Assembly (NCBI GenBank): GCA_903855985.1
Contig: CAIOAO010000105.1
Span: 1 to 64,000, forward strand
Direction: 5' to 3'
Length of the DNA stretch: 64,000 nucleotides
Source of the DNA: an uncultured Opitutia bacterium
Lineage (GTDB): Bacteria; Verrucomicrobiota; Verrucomicrobiia; Opitutales; Opitutaceae
Shown here: positions 7,261-17,006 of the stretch, in pieces
How positions within the stretch are numbered: position 1 is the stretch's first letter
Layout: every line of letters starts with the position of its first letter
Translations under genes and position numbers: made by a program
The notes under the pieces: model-generated
The model's input: only the letters and a program-made list of their open reading frames with translations
Database searches by the model: none
What the model was told of the DNA's origin: nothing

Positions 7261-9774
7261 TCACTTCACCGGCACCGGTGACAGGTTCCAGATGTCCTTC
7301 GCGTATTCGCGGATGGTGCGGTCGCTGGAGAACTTGCCCATGCGCGCGGTGTTGAGGATGGCCATGCGGGCCCACTTCACCGGGTCGCGGTAAGCCGCAT
7401 CCACGCGCAGGTGCGCGTCGCTGTAGGCGCGGAAATCCGCCAGCACCATGAAGGGATCGCCGCCCTGCAGCAGGCTGTTGCGCGTGAGGGCGAACGGCTC
7501 CGGCTCGCCCGGGGCGAAGTAGTCGGAACCGAGCCAGTCCACCACGGCGCGCAGTTCCTCGTCGGCGTTGTAGACGTCCCACGGGCGGTAACCCGCGGCC
7601 TGGCGGGCCACGACCTGTTCCACGGTCAGGCCGAAAATGAAGATGTTGTCGTCGCCGACCTCCTCCTTGATCTCGACGTTGGCGCCGTCGAGCGTGCCGA
7701 TGGTGAGGGCGCCGTTGAGGGCGAGCTTCATGTTGCCCGTGCCGGAGGCCTCCTTGCCGGCGGTCGAGATCTGCTCGGACAAGTCGGCCGCCGGGATGAT
7801 CTTCTCGGCGAGGGAGACGCGGTAGTTGGGCAGGAAGGCGACCTTGATTTTCCCGCCGATGCGGGTGTCGGCGTTGATCCGCGCCCCGATGAGGTTAATC
7901 GCGCGGATGATGTTCTTCGCGAGATCGTAGCCCGGGGCGGCCTTCGCGCCGAAGACAAACACCCGCGGCACCATATCGAGGCCGGGGTTTTGCAGCAGCC
8001 GGCGGTAAAGGGCGAGGATGTGGAGCAGGTTCAGGTGCTGGCGCTTGTACTCGTGCAGCCGCTTGATCTGCACGTCGAAGAGCGCGTCGGGCGACACCTC
8101 GATGCCGCACTCGCGCTGGATGACCGAGGCGAGTTCCACCTTGTTGGCGTGCTTGATGGCCATGAACTCGCGCTGGAAGGCGGCGTTGTCCACCCACTGC
8201 TCCAGGCCACGCAGCAGGTCGAGGTCGCGCACCCAGGCCTCGCCGCCGAGCTTCTGCGTGATGAGGTCGGCGAGGCGCGGGTTGCTCTTGAGCAGCCAGC
8301 GGCGCGGCGTGATGCCGTTGGTCTTGTTCTGGAATTTACCCGGGTACAGCGCGTCGAACTCGGGGAACAGGTCCTTTTTCAGGAGCGCGGTGTGCAGCGC
8401 GGCGACACCGTTGACGGTGTGCGAGCCGACAACGGCGAGGTTGGCCATGCGCACGAGCTTGTGGCCGTTTTCCTCGATGAGGGAGCAGACGCGCTTCTTG
8501 TCGTTGTCGCCGGGCCACTTCGCGTCGACCACCTGCAGCAGCCGGGTGTTGACGTCGTAGATGAGCTGGAGATGGCGTGGCAGGATGCGCTCGAACAGCC
8601 CCACGCCCCACTTCTCCAGCGCCTCGGGCAGCAGCGTGTGGTTGGTGTAGGCAAAGGTCTTGTTCGCGATGGCCCAGGCGGCCTCCCACGTCATGTTTTC
8701 CTCGTCCACGAGGATGCGCATCAGCTCCACGATGGAGATGGCCGGGTGCGTGTCGTTCAGCTGCACGGCCACCTTGTCGGCGAAATTGCCCCACGAGTTG
8801 CCGGGCGTGCGGAAGTGGCGGCGGATGATGTCGCGCAGGGAGCAGGCGATGAAGAAATACTGCTGCACCAGCCGGAGCTCCTTGCCGCTCTCGGTCTTGT
8901 CGTTCGGGTACAGCACCTTCGACACCGAGTCGCCGATCGCCTTTTCCTGCACCGCGCCGACATAGCCGCCGGTGTTGAACGCGGCGAGGTCGAAGCCCTC
9001 GTCGGCCTTGGACGCCCACAGGCGGAGGAGATTCACCGTGCCCGTGCCGTAGCCGGCGGTCGGGATGTCATGCGGCACGCCGAGGATGGTCTTCGTGTCC
9101 ACCCAGCGCGGCCGGTAGTTGCCGCGGTCGTCGAACACATTCTCCACCCGGCCGTAGAGGTGGATCTTCTGTGTGTACTCGGGCCGCACGACCTCCCACG
9201 GGTCGCCGAAGCGGATCCAGTTGTCGGGGTGCTCGATCTGGCTGCCGTTGACGAACTCCTGCTTGAAGAGCCCGAACTCGTAATAGATGCCGTAGCCGAG
9301 CGCCGGGTAATCGAGCGTCGCGAGCGAATCCAGGAAGCATGCCGCCAGGCGGCCGAGGCCGCCGTTGCCGAGGCCCATGTCGACCTCCGTCTCGCGGATC
9401 TGCTCGAAGTCCTGCCCGAGCGACTCGAGTGCGGCCTTGGCGGCATCGAACAGGCCGGTGGCGAGGAGGTTGTTGCCGAACAGCCGGCCGATAAGGTACT
9501 CGAGGGAAAAATAGTAGATGCGGCGGACGTTCAGCTCGTTGTGCAGCGTCTGCGTGGCGATCATGCGCTCATGGATGGTGTCGCGCACGGCCAAGGCGGT
9601 CGCGACCCACCAGTCGCGCGGTGTCGCCGAGCCGGCATGACGCGCCAGGGTCGAGACCAGGTGCCGCTGGATCAGCGAGCGCATGATCTCCTCGGCTGAG
9701 TCCGGATGGGCGCGCCCGGCGGGTGTGGCGGCGGCGGGCTTGGCGGGTGATTTCTTATTGGCGGCGGTCGGCAT
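7261..9774 (-). CDS. glgP: Glycogen/alpha-glucan phosphorylase
   Basis: An 837-residue GT35 enzyme that releases glucose-1-phosphate from alpha-1,4-glucans with pyridoxal phosphate. The PLP-lysine segment [19 protein letters not shown] is present near residue 680, as are [11 protein letters not shown] near the N-terminus, [26 protein letters not shown] and [13 protein letters not shown]. Length fits the family (about 800-850). The ATG at 9774 is chosen over a TTG two codons upstream. The N-terminal 30 residues are Ala/Lys/Pro-rich and unlike the core. No other glycogen gene is adjacent; the CBM-like protein at 21530 is distant. Confidence 0.96.
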   Translation of the reverse strand: MPTAANKKSPAKPAAATPAGRAHPDSAEEIMRSLIQRHLVSTLARHAGSATPRDWWVATALAVRDTIHERMIATQTLHNELNVRRIYYFSLEYLIGRLFGNNLLATGLFDAAKAALESLGQDFEQIRETEVDMGLGNGGLGRLAACFLDSLATLDYPALGYGIYYEFGLFKQEFVNGSQIEHPDNWIRFGDPWEVVRPEYTQKIHLYGRVENVFDDRGNYRPRWVDTKTILGVPHDIPTAGYGTGTVNLLRLWASKADEGFDLAAFNTGGYVGAVQEKAIGDSVSKVLYPNDKTESGKELRLVQQYFFIACSLRDIIRRHFRTPGNSWGNFADKVAVQLNDTHPAISIVELMRILVDEENMTWEAAWAIANKTFAYTNHTLLPEALEKWGVGLFERILPRHLQLIYDVNTRLLQVVDAKWPGDNDKKRVCSLIEENGHKLVRMANLAVVGSHTVNGVAALHTALLKKDLFPEFDALYPGKFQNKTNGITPRRWLLKSNPRLADLITQKLGGEAWVRDLDLLRGLEQWVDNAAFQREFMAIKHANKVELASVIQRECGIEVSPDALFDVQIKRLHEYKRQHLNLLHILALYRRLLQNPGLDMVPRVFVFGAKAAPGYDLAKNIIRAINLIGARINADTRIGGKIKVAFLPNYRVSLAEKIIPAADLSEQISTAGKEASGTGNMKLALNGALTIGTLDGANVEIKEEVGDDNIFIFGLTVEQVVARQAAGYRPWDVYNADEELRAVVDWLGSDYFAPGEPEPFALTRNSLLQGGDPFMVLADFRAYSDAHLRVDAAYRDPVKWARMAILNTARMGKFSSDRTIREYAKDIWNLSPVPVK

Positions 9775-9831
9775 GGTCAAAGTTGCGGGAAGGAGACCAA
9801 GATTCGTGCCAGCAGTGCCCCGATGGCACGC

Positions 9832-11649
9832 CTATTTTTGGAACCGGCGCGCAAGTTCACCGTGGTGTAACTCGATATAGGTCGGCCGGCCGGCGGGATT
9901 GGTCAGCGGCGAGCGGGTCGCAAACAGTTGCCCGGCGAGGGCCTGCACCTCGGCCTCGCCGGCCGTGGCGGGCAGCCGGATGGCCTTGGCGGCGGCGAGG
10001 CGGGCGAGCTCCTCCCGGGCCAGGCCGGGGTTGTTGTCGGGTACGCGGCCCTCGCGGAACGCCCCCAGCAGGTCGCGCAGGAACGGTTCGGCGTCGGCCG
10101 GCTCCATCCACGCCGGCACGGCCTCCACGCGGAAGAAATTGCGGCCGAACTCGGAAACCTCGAAGCCGTGGGCGTTGAGAAACGGCAGCCGGTCGAGCAG
10201 CAGGGCCGTCAGGATGGGATCGAGTTCCACCGGGATCGGGAGCAGCAGGCGCTGGCTCGGCACCGTCCCCGTGGCAAACTGCTCGCGCAACCGCTCAAAC
10301 CACACGCGCTCGTGCGCCGCCCGGCGGTCGAGCAGCACGAGCCCCGCCGACGTCTCGAACAACGCGTAGTTGCTGTGGGCAAGTCCCACGAAACGCCAGT
10401 TCAACGCCGCCGCCGGGCGGGGCGGCAGCTCCACCGGGCTGGAACCAATGGCGGCGGCCGAAACGGGACCGGGCGCGGATGGCGGAGGGGCGGCCGGGGC
10501 CGCGGCCATGGGACGGAAAACCGCCGGACTCGCCGCCGGCTGAATCCAGCGCGTCGGCTCCGGTGCACCCGAGGTGGCTTTCGCCGGCAGAAAATCCGCC
10601 GGCACGCCCGGGCTGGAAGCCGGGCCACCCGGCGTGACCAGGGTTGGGTTGGCGGCCGTCCCGAGTTCCCGCAGCCGCTGCAGCACGCTGCGGATCACAA
10701 ACGCCCGCACCGCCGGTTCGCTGCGGAAACGCACCTCGCGCTTCGCCGGGTGCACGTTCACGTCCACCGCCGCGGGGTCGCACTCGAAAAACACGAAGGC
10801 CAGCGGGTAGCGGCCCTTCGGCAGCGACTCATGGTAGCTCTCGATCAGCGCATAGTTCAGCGTCCGGCTGTCCACCGGGCGCTGGTTCACAAACACGATC
10901 ATCTCATGCCGCGTGGCGCGGCCCGTGCCCGGCCGGCCGATCAAGCCGCTGAGCCGCATCCCGGACTCCCCGGCCTCGAGCGGCACCAGCGCCGCGGCGG
11001 TTTGCCGGCCGAAAATCTCCGCCACGCGTTCCGCCAGCGTGGTGCATTCAGGCGAGCGGAAAATCACCCGGCCATCCTCGATCAGCGTGAAGGCCGTCGC
11101 GGGGCACGCCAGCGCGTACAGCCGCACGCACTGGATGATGTGCGCCGCCTCGGTCGGGTCGGTCTTGAGGAATTTCCGGCGCGCCGGCACCGAGTTGAAG
11201 AGGTGCGTGACCTCGATGCGGGTGCCCACCGGCCGGCCGCAGTCGCGCACGTGGACGAACTTGCCGCCGTTGACCAGAATCTCCGTGCCGACGTCGCTGC
11301 CCGCCTCGCGCGTCTGCAGCTCGAACCGCGAGACGCTCGCGATGGACGGCAGCGCCTCGCCGCGGAAACCGTAGCTCGCGAGCCGGTCGAGGTCGGCCGC
11401 CTCGGCGATCTTGCTCGTGGCATGGCGCTCCAGCGCGAGGAGCGCGTCGTCGCGCGCCATGCCGGAGCCGTTGTCCTCGATGCGCATGAGCGAGCGGCCG
11501 CCGTGGCGGAACTCGACCTCGATGCGCGTGGCGCCGGCGTCGAGGGCGTTCTCGACGAGTTCCTTCACCACCGCGGCCGGGCGCTCGATGACCTCGCCCG
11601 CGGCGATCTGGTTGGCGACCCGGTCGGTGAGAATGCGGACTTTGGCCAT
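9832..11649 (-). CDS. mutL: DNA mismatch repair protein MutL
   Basis: A 605-residue MutL. The N-terminal GHKL ATPase is well preserved: IAAGEVIERPAAVVKELVENALDAGA, RIEDNGSGM, YGFRGEALPSIASVSRF and GTRIEV. A Pro/Ala-rich linker spans about residues 330-410 and is followed by the dimerisation domain. The metal-binding boxes of endonuclease-type MutL are altered. The DQHAAHE box reads DRRAAHE starting at D441, and the C-terminal CPHGRP box reads NPAGRPT at 584-590. The protein is therefore probably a nuclease-deficient matchmaker, or nicking depends on another enzyme; this is inference. The following small membrane-protein gene is unrelated. Confidence 0.96.
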   Translation of the reverse strand: MAKVRILTDRVANQIAAGEVIERPAAVVKELVENALDAGATRIEVEFRHGGRSLMRIEDNGSGMARDDALLALERHATSKIAEAADLDRLASYGFRGEALPSIASVSRFELQTREAGSDVGTEILVNGGKFVHVRDCGRPVGTRIEVTHLFNSVPARRKFLKTDPTEAAHIIQCVRLYALACPATAFTLIEDGRVIFRSPECTTLAERVAEIFGRQTAAALVPLEAGESGMRLSGLIGRPGTGRATRHEMIVFVNQRPVDSRTLNYALIESYHESLPKGRYPLAFVFFECDPAAVDVNVHPAKREVRFRSEPAVRAFVIRSVLQRLRELGTAANPTLVTPGGPASSPGVPADFLPAKATSGAPEPTRWIQPAASPAVFRPMAAAPAAPPPSAPGPVSAAAIGSSPVELPPRPAAALNWRFVGLAHSNYALFETSAGLVLLDRRAAHERVWFERLREQFATGTVPSQRLLLPIPVELDPILTALLLDRLPFLNAHGFEVSEFGRNFFRVEAVPAWMEPADAEPFLRDLLGAFREGRVPDNNPGLAREELARLAAAKAIRLPATAGEAEVQALAGQLFATRSPLTNPAGRPTYIELHHGELARRFQK

Positions 11650-11663
11650 GGCAGCGCAGAGTG

Positions 11664-11700
11664 AATCGCGGAAACGTGGAGGAACGGAAGCGCGGAATTG
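11664..11700. repeat. Partial copy of the GCGGAA/GGAGGAGCGGAA repeat
   Basis: The spacer upstream of mutL contains ATCGCGGAAACGTGGAGG followed by AACGGAAGCGCGGAA, a single degraded arm of the repeat seen at 870-1028 and 48311-48402. No matching second arm is visible nearby. Confidence 0.55.
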
Positions 11701-11738
11701 CTCGGAACGTAGCGAAGGAAGTCCTGGGCACCTATCGT

Positions 11739-12221
11739 CTACAATCCGAGTAGCATGCGCACCTTGTCCAAATCTGACGCAGCGAAGGCTTCCTGCGAGG
11801 GAAACGCCAAGAGGTATCGGTCCTCACCGGCCGTGATCATGAAAGCCCTGACGGGGTGCGGCCCATTCCCTCTCGAAGTAACGTTGAGCATCACCTCGTT
11901 CGACAAAACAAGCCGATCGAAGCTGTGGGTCCGCCGTTTGAAACACCAAGCCAGCCAACTTCGGCATATCGTCATTGTTCTGCGGCGCTTATCGAACTCC
12001 GCCACCGCGGTGAAACCGCCCAAAAACAGACAAAGGGCCCCGACCCCAACAAGGCTGCCAAACAACGGGATCCGCCAGCGTTCCGGGTTAGCTGAGAAGA
12101 GGCAGATTCCCGCGACGGCAAAGAAACCGGCCGCCAGGAGAAGCAACTGCCAGCCGGGTGCCCGCCTGAATCGCACGGGGCCGTCGGTCGAGCCGGACTC
12201 AAACTCGACTTGAATCCACAT
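11739..12221 (-). CDS. Small membrane protein, two helices plus soluble domain
   Basis: A 160-residue protein of unknown function. After a short hydrophilic start (MWIQVEFESGSTDGPVRF) come two membrane segments: LLLLAAGFFAVAGICLF and FGSLVGVGALCLFLGGFTAVA. A charged stretch (FDKRRRTMTICRSWLAWCFKRR) and a beta-rich C-terminal domain follow, resembling bacterial PH-like or DUF-type membrane-anchored domains. Codon use is less G/C-biased than in neighbours, hinting at acquisition or low expression. The start at 12221 is preferred because the longer frame runs antiparallel into argH coding sequence. Confidence 0.65.
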   Translation of the reverse strand: MWIQVEFESGSTDGPVRFRRAPGWQLLLLAAGFFAVAGICLFSANPERWRIPLFGSLVGVGALCLFLGGFTAVAEFDKRRRTMTICRSWLAWCFKRRTHSFDRLVLSNEVMLNVTSRGNGPHPVRAFMITAGEDRYLLAFPSQEAFAASDLDKVRMLLGL

Positions 12222-12246
12222 TATCGGTCGTGGTCTGGCCGCAAAA

Positions 12247-13650
12247 CTACGCCAGGATCTTTTCCCAGCGCTTGAACTGTTTCGCGACCTGGGCGGGGCC
12301 GGGCATGCCGGGGCCGGTGCGCTTCGCGAGCGCGCGCGTGAGGTCAAACACCTGCACCCAGTCCGCCCCAAACGCGGGATGGATCTGCTGCACCTCCGAG
12401 GTCGGGAGCTGGTCGAGCCGGATGACGCTCTTTTCGGCCAGCTGCACCACCGCGCCCACCGCATGGTGGGCGTCGCGGAACGGCACGCCCTTGAGCACGA
12501 GATAGTCGGCCAGGTCGGTCGCCAGCAGCGCCGGGTCCGCCACCGCGGCGGCGCAGCGCTCGCGGTTGAAGGTCAGCCCGCCGAGCACGCCGGCCAGCAC
12601 GTCGGCACACAGCGCGGACTGGTCGTAGCTGTCGAAGATCGCCGGCTTGTCCTCCTGCAGGTCGCGGTTGTACGTCAGCGGCAGGCCCTTCACGAGCGTG
12701 AGCAGCGTGTGCAGGTTGCCCTGGAGGCGTGCCGACTTGCCGCGCAGCAGTTCGCAGGCGTCGGGGTTCTTCTTCTGCGGCATCAGCGACGAGCCGGTGC
12801 TGAACGCATCAGCCATCTCGACGAACTTGAACTCGACGCTGCTCCAGAGGATCAGGTCCTCCGCGATGCGGGAAAGGTGCACGCCGAACAGGGCGCACGC
12901 GGTGGCGAACTCGATGTGCACGTCGCGGTCCGCCACGGCGTCCATCGAGTTGGGCGTGACCTGCGGCCGGCCCTTCGCGTCGGTGAAGCCGAGGGCCTTC
13001 GCGGTGTACTCGCGGTCAATGGGCAGCGTGGTGCCGGCGATGGCGCCGGCGCCAAGCGGGCACCAGTTGGCGTGCGCCGCCACGTCGGCCAGGCGCGCGC
13101 GGTCGCGCTCGAGCATCTCGAGCCACGCGAAAAGGTGATGGGCCGCCGGCACCGGCTGGGCGCGCTGGAGGTGCGTGTAGCCCGGGATCAGCACGTCGCG
13201 GTTGGCCTTGGCCAGGGCGAGCAGCGCGCGCTGGGCCGCGGCGATCTTGCCGGCGAGCACGCCGGCGGAGAACTTGAGCCAGAGCCGCATGTCGGTCGCG
13301 ATCTGGTCGTTCCGGCTGCGCGCGGTGTGGAGCTTGGCGGCGGCGGGCACGCGCTTCGTCAGCGCGGCCTCGATGTTCATGTGGACGTCCTCGAGCGCGG
13401 TGTCCCAGGTGAAATTGCCCGCGGCGATCTCGGCGAGGATGGCGTCCAGCCCGGCGTGGATCGCGTCGCGTTCCTTCGCGGTGATGAGGCCGACGGAGGC
13501 GAGCATGGCCGAGTGGGCCTTGCTCCCGGCGATGTCAAACGCGGCGAGGCGGCGGTCGAACGAGACGGACTCGCTGAACTGCAGCATCAACTCGGCGGGA
13601 CCCGCGGTAAAGCGGCCGCCCCAAATCGCAGGGGAAGTCTTCTTGGCCAT
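12247..13650 (-). CDS. argH: Argininosuccinate lyase
   Basis: A 467-residue member of the fumarase/aspartase superfamily that splits argininosuccinate into arginine and fumarate, the last step of arginine synthesis. Diagnostic are the signature [20 protein letters not shown] (catalytic serine loop), [19 protein letters not shown] and [16 protein letters not shown] with the catalytic histidine. Length is normal (about 460). No other arginine genes lie in the window. Confidence 0.96.
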   Translation of the reverse strand: MAKKTSPAIWGGRFTAGPAELMLQFSESVSFDRRLAAFDIAGSKAHSAMLASVGLITAKERDAIHAGLDAILAEIAAGNFTWDTALEDVHMNIEAALTKRVPAAAKLHTARSRNDQIATDMRLWLKFSAGVLAGKIAAAQRALLALAKANRDVLIPGYTHLQRAQPVPAAHHLFAWLEMLERDRARLADVAAHANWCPLGAGAIAGTTLPIDREYTAKALGFTDAKGRPQVTPNSMDAVADRDVHIEFATACALFGVHLSRIAEDLILWSSVEFKFVEMADAFSTGSSLMPQKKNPDACELLRGKSARLQGNLHTLLTLVKGLPLTYNRDLQEDKPAIFDSYDQSALCADVLAGVLGGLTFNRERCAAAVADPALLATDLADYLVLKGVPFRDAHHAVGAVVQLAEKSVIRLDQLPTSEVQQIHPAFGADWVQVFDLTRALAKRTGPGMPGPAQVAKQFKRWEKILA

Positions 13651-13735
13651 GGCGGCACCACAAGACGCCGGGCCGCGGCGGCGCGCAACGCGAAAACGGG
13701 ATGGCCATGCCCCACCCTGCCCCCAAAGTCAGGGC

Positions 13736-14191
13736 ATGCTTCGCCGCCTGCTGCTGGTCTGCCTTTGCCTCGCGCCGTGGGGACCCACGGTGTTGGCCAC
13801 GGAGGATCCCGCGCTGCGCCGCTATGATTTGGTCACGGTCGAGCCGGTCAGCACGTCCATCTACGTCGGCAGCGTGTCGCTGTCCGTGACGCCCTTTATC
13901 CGCAAGGCCGGCGTCTACCACTCCAACTATGTGGCCAAGGTTTTCCCGTATTTCTTCTGGGGTGAACAGGGCTGGATCACGATCGACCTGTCGGACGACG
14001 ACCTGCGCCGGCTCGCGCAGGGCGAGGTCGTGCAGTTCAAGGGCCGGGGCCTGAACGACGACGGCGAGGAACGCCACATCGAGGGCCGGGCGGTGCCGGC
14101 CGACGCCCATTCCGGCAAGATCAAGGTGCGCGTGTTCGTCTCCAAGCGCATCCAGCTGATTTTCAACTCCACGTACAAAATCGGCTCATAG
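13736..14191 (+). CDS. Secreted protein of unknown function
   Basis: A 151-residue protein starting MLRRLLLVCLCLAPWGPTVLA, a clear signal peptide with likely cleavage after VLA. The mature part is beta-rich: DLVTVEPVSTSIYVGSVSLSVTPF, YFFWGEQGWITIDLSDDDLRRL and KGRGLNDDGEERHIEGRAVPA. The last strand pair ends in QLIFNSTYKIG. I recognise no family; the pattern suggests a small periplasmic beta-sandwich. The first usable ATG (13736) gives the best signal peptide. It is divergent from argH and convergent with the OsmC gene. Confidence 0.7.
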   Translation: MLRRLLLVCLCLAPWGPTVLATEDPALRRYDLVTVEPVSTSIYVGSVSLSVTPFIRKAGVYHSNYVAKVFPYFFWGEQGWITIDLSDDDLRRLAQGEVVQFKGRGLNDDGEERHIEGRAVPADAHSGKIKVRVFVSKRIQLIFNSTYKIGS

Positions 14192-14262
14192 GTCATGCGC
14201 GAGAGGCGCCGGGTTCGGAGGTTTTCCCTCTCGACCCTAGCCAATCACCCCTCGCCCGGCGA

Positions 14263-14673
14263 CTAAGCCGCCCAGTGAAACGTGACCGGCTTTTCGATCG
14301 CGGGATTCAGGCTCTGGGCGACGGGACAGTTATGCGCGGCGGTTTCGAGCAGCCTGGCGGTTTCCGGCGTCTTCGCAATCGGCAGCCAGACCTGGGTGGC
14401 CAGGCGGACGATCCGGCGCGGGGCGTCGGTGGACATCTCCTTGGTCACCTCAAATTTCACCCCGGGCAGCTCGAAGCCGTTTTTGCGCGCCACGAGGGCC
14501 ATGGTCGTCGCGATGCAGGTGATGAGCGAGGTGGCGGTGAGGTCGGTCGGTGAAAACGCCTCGCCGCGGCCCTGGTTATCCTTGGGCGCATCCGTGTAAA
14601 GCACGGTGCCCGAGGGCCCGTGGATCGCCTGACAGTGCAACTCGCCCTGGTATTCGCCGGTGATTTTAACCAT
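14263..14673 (-). CDS. OsmC-family peroxiredoxin-like protein
   Basis: A 136-residue OsmC/Ohr-superfamily protein. It has the typical SPTDLTATSLITCIATTMALVA helix with the first redox cysteine (ITC) and the second one in AAHNCPVAQSLNP, the conserved CPV motif. Such proteins reduce organic or fatty-acid hydroperoxides. The ATG at 14673 (MVKITGEYQGELHCQA) gives a normal length. A longer frame to 14796 overlaps the truncated PAS gene and is unlikely to be used, although the 5' flank of this gene is exactly where that PAS gene is cut. Confidence 0.88.
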   Translation of the reverse strand: MVKITGEYQGELHCQAIHGPSGTVLYTDAPKDNQGRGEAFSPTDLTATSLITCIATTMALVARKNGFELPGVKFEVTKEMSTDAPRRIVRLATQVWLPIAKTPETARLLETAAHNCPVAQSLNPAIEKPVTFHWAA

Positions 14674-15904
14674 GCCGCCAGCGTCGGTATTTTTGCCGGC
14701 TTGGCAATGCCGCGCGATGACTGGCCGCGAATCCATGACGATTGAGAAAGATGCACTGCCCATTCGCCTGCTTGATCGTGACGGCGGCCGGCACATGATC
14801 CACGAAACTGCGGAACAGCGTTTCGCTGGCCGCCAGCCGCTCGTGCAACACCACCTCGCTGCTGCGGTCGCGGCAGTTGCACGCGATGCCGCCGTCCGAC
14901 AGGATCGAGAGGGTCAGGTCCTCGCTAAAGATGACTCCGTCCTTCCGGCGCGCCGGCACCACGCCGTGCCAATGGCCTTGGGATTGGAGCGCGGGAAAGA
15001 CCTCCGTCTGGATGCGCGCCACGCTTTCCGGTGAATAGAGGATCTCCCACGACTGGCCCAACAACTCCGACTGGTCCTTGAAGCCGAACATAACCAGATG
15101 TTCCGGGTTCACATAGGTAAAGCAGCCGGCCGCATCGGTCAGGGCAAAGCCCTCGCGGGACTTCTCGATCCCGTGCTGCAGCTTCCTCGCGCGGTCATCC
15201 ACCGCCGTGAACGGCGTATAGTCCACCACGCACCCGATGATCAGGGGCGGAACGTGCGACGGCAGCAGCACGGCCTGGTCCTTCAGGGTATGAATGCGCC
15301 CGGCCGGGTCGCGCAGGCGGTAGGTCCGGGTGCAAGAACCCTGCTTTCTCACCAGGGCGGTGGCCTCCTGCGCCTCCTTTTGCGAATCGGGCAACAGGCA
15401 GGAATACCATGAGCTGGGTGTCGCCTGCAACCGGTCCAGGTCCGTCCCACAGAGACTCAGCAGTTCATTCGCAACATGGAGCGGGCGCAGGTCATCCGCC
15501 CGCAGCGCATAAAGCATGGTGCCCGCCAGCGACAGCGACCGCAGCACCGATTCGCCCAGGGGCGTGGTGACAAATCCGGTCAAAGTCTCCTCCCCGGGGG
15601 TCAGGGTCACGATCGCCTCCTCCGGGCCGGGGTTGAAAATCTGGAGCGTGGTGACTCCGGCCCCCTCGGGCGTCAGTTTCGCCCGGCCATCGGGCCGCGC
15701 GGCTCCGCCAAAAATCCAGTGCCCCGCCAAGTCCGGGTGCGACGCCGCCAATTGCCGCGCCACGCGGGCGGTGGGTCCCGCCGGATCGGACACCGCGGAC
15801 CAGTCGGCCCCGAGCGATCCCGCCACGACGGTGCAATGAACCGCGGCTCCCTGGCGGGAATACCGCAGGACTCCGGCCCAAGGCAGGTGTGGCCCGGTCT
15901 TCAC
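14666..15904 (-). pseudogene. PAS-domain sensor protein, C-terminally truncated (no kinase domain)
   Basis: The frame starts with a GTG that overlaps the TGA of the upstream response regulator (GTGA), so the two are translationally coupled. About 410 residues follow. The N-terminal part resembles a FIST-type sensory region (VVAGSLGADWSAVSDPAG, GAGVTTLQIFNPGPEEAIVTL). Then come two PAS-like domains, including EGFALTDAAGCFTYVNPEHL and the redox-like SLCGTDLDRLQAT segment. A third PAS begins (FRSFVDHVPAAVTIKQANGQCIFLNR) and is cut off after about 25 residues; the tail RHGFAASHRAALPSRQKYRR is not PAS-like and comes from sequence upstream of OsmC. A histidine-kinase domain would be expected but is absent. 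It could still be a regulatory partner of the response regulator. Confidence 0.7.
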
Positions 15905-16659
15905 GTCAATGCCACCCCGGGAGTGGTGCCCATCGTCACCGGCTGCGCTTCGATTTCCAACCAACCCTGGGCCACCGCGAGGACGACCAAGTACTCGTTG
16001 GTCCGCGCCGAGAACTTGGCGCGGAGCTTCATCAGGAGCTTGTAGATCATGGAGACGCTGAGATCGAGTTCGGTGGCAATTTCCTTCACCACCGCGCCCC
16101 GGGCGAGACCCCGCAGGATCGCCAGCTCCTGTTTCGCCATCGTCTGCTTCACCCCGCCGCGGACGGCCTCGCGCAGCAAGGCACTGGCCTGCGCGCCCAG
16201 ATAGGTGTGCCCCTCCCGGACACGGTTGATGGCATCGACCAACTCCGTGAAACGGGCGGATTTCTCCAGGAAGCCATGGGCGCCAAGGCTGATGACCTCC
16301 CGGACCACCTGCATGGTGCACGACGCGGTGAACACGAGGACATTGATGTCCGGATAATCCTTCCTCACCTCGGCCAGCAACGCGTAGCCCACGCTCTTTT
16401 CCGGCAAGCCGATGTCCAGGAGCAGCAGATTCGGACGGGTGGCAGCGAACGCTTCGCGCGCGCTCACGGCATCGTGGGCAATGCCCGCGACCTCATAGCC
16501 AGTCTGTTGGGCGACAAAGTCCGCCAGCAACTGGGCGATGGAATGGTGGTGATCAACGATCAGGATCCGACACACGTTCGCGGGTGAATCCGGGTGGGTT
16601 TTTGAAGCAGCGGGCATAATGCCCAGACTACCCAAAATAGGAGGAACTTGATATGCCAT
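15901..16659 (-). CDS. LuxR/NarL-family response regulator
   Basis: About 252 residues: an N-terminal receiver domain (RILIVDHHHSIAQLLADF, phosphorylation aspartate in LLLLDIGLP, conserved lysine region HGFLEKSA) and a C-terminal LuxR-type helix-turn-helix (LAILRGLARGAVVKEIATEL and LSVSMIYKLLMKLRAKF). The acidic pocket near the N-terminus is VDHHHS rather than VDDH, so one acidic residue is replaced by histidine. Start is either 16659 or the ATG at 16617 just before PAASKTHPDS. It is coupled to the truncated PAS protein downstream and preceded by an unusually AT-rich spacer with palindromes, possibly its own binding sites. Confidence 0.88.
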   Translation of the reverse strand: MAYQVPPILGSLGIMPAASKTHPDSPANVCRILIVDHHHSIAQLLADFVAQQTGYEVAGIAHDAVSAREAFAATRPNLLLLDIGLPEKSVGYALLAEVRKDYPDINVLVFTASCTMQVVREVISLGAHGFLEKSARFTELVDAINRVREGHTYLGAQASALLREAVRGGVKQTMAKQELAILRGLARGAVVKEIATELDLSVSMIYKLLMKLRAKFSARTNEYLVVLAVAQGWLEIEAQPVTMGTTPGVALT

Positions 16660-16870
16660 AAATTATAACTAGATAGGTTGTTTTACCTATTTGTAATTAT
16701 CACAACCGAGTGCGTGATAGTACCTATTAGGCATTTTTTGCCTCGGTTTATAATGTCTTTATATATTTATAATCATCATGTTACATCACGGTTCTAAATC
16801 TTGATCAGGAATTAATGACTAGGGTATTTAACCTAGTTCTTTTACTCCATTCCATCAACTACTCCCTGCG
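16660..16870. promoter_or_regulatory. AT-rich control region with TAGG-N8-CCTA palindromes
   Basis: About 210 bp that are strikingly AT-rich inside a roughly 67 % GC sequence. Three related palindromes are visible: ATAGGT-N6-ACCTAT at 16673-16690, TAGG-N9-CCT at 16728-16743 and ACTAGG-N8-CCTAGT at 16818-16837; the first and third share the exact TAGG-N8-CCTA spacing. TATAATG occurs near 16750 and several TTTATAT stretches follow. The region lies directly upstream of the response regulator gene. Regulator binding is inference. Confidence 0.55.
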
Positions 16871-17006
16871 AATTTTTACCGCTGCTAGGGGGTGGATTGC
16901 CGGAAATGGTTCCAGCGTGAGCACAAAGGTTTCGTTCGCGGCCGGACCTGATCAACCCCCGGGCTGGTGACCGTGGGTTCATCTGTTTCGACCATGGGGA
17001 AGGTCT

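Noticed and set aside
7411-9699. A 762-codon open frame on the plus strand
   Set aside because: It is exactly antisense to glgP, whose protein motifs are certain; the translation is His/Val/Glu/Arg-rich without any family pattern. Long antisense frames are expected at this GC content.
14674-14796. Extension of the OsmC reading frame upstream to 14796
   Set aside because: The extra residues are unlike OsmC N-termini and the stretch overlaps the PAS gene; the ATG at 14673 gives a typical protein.
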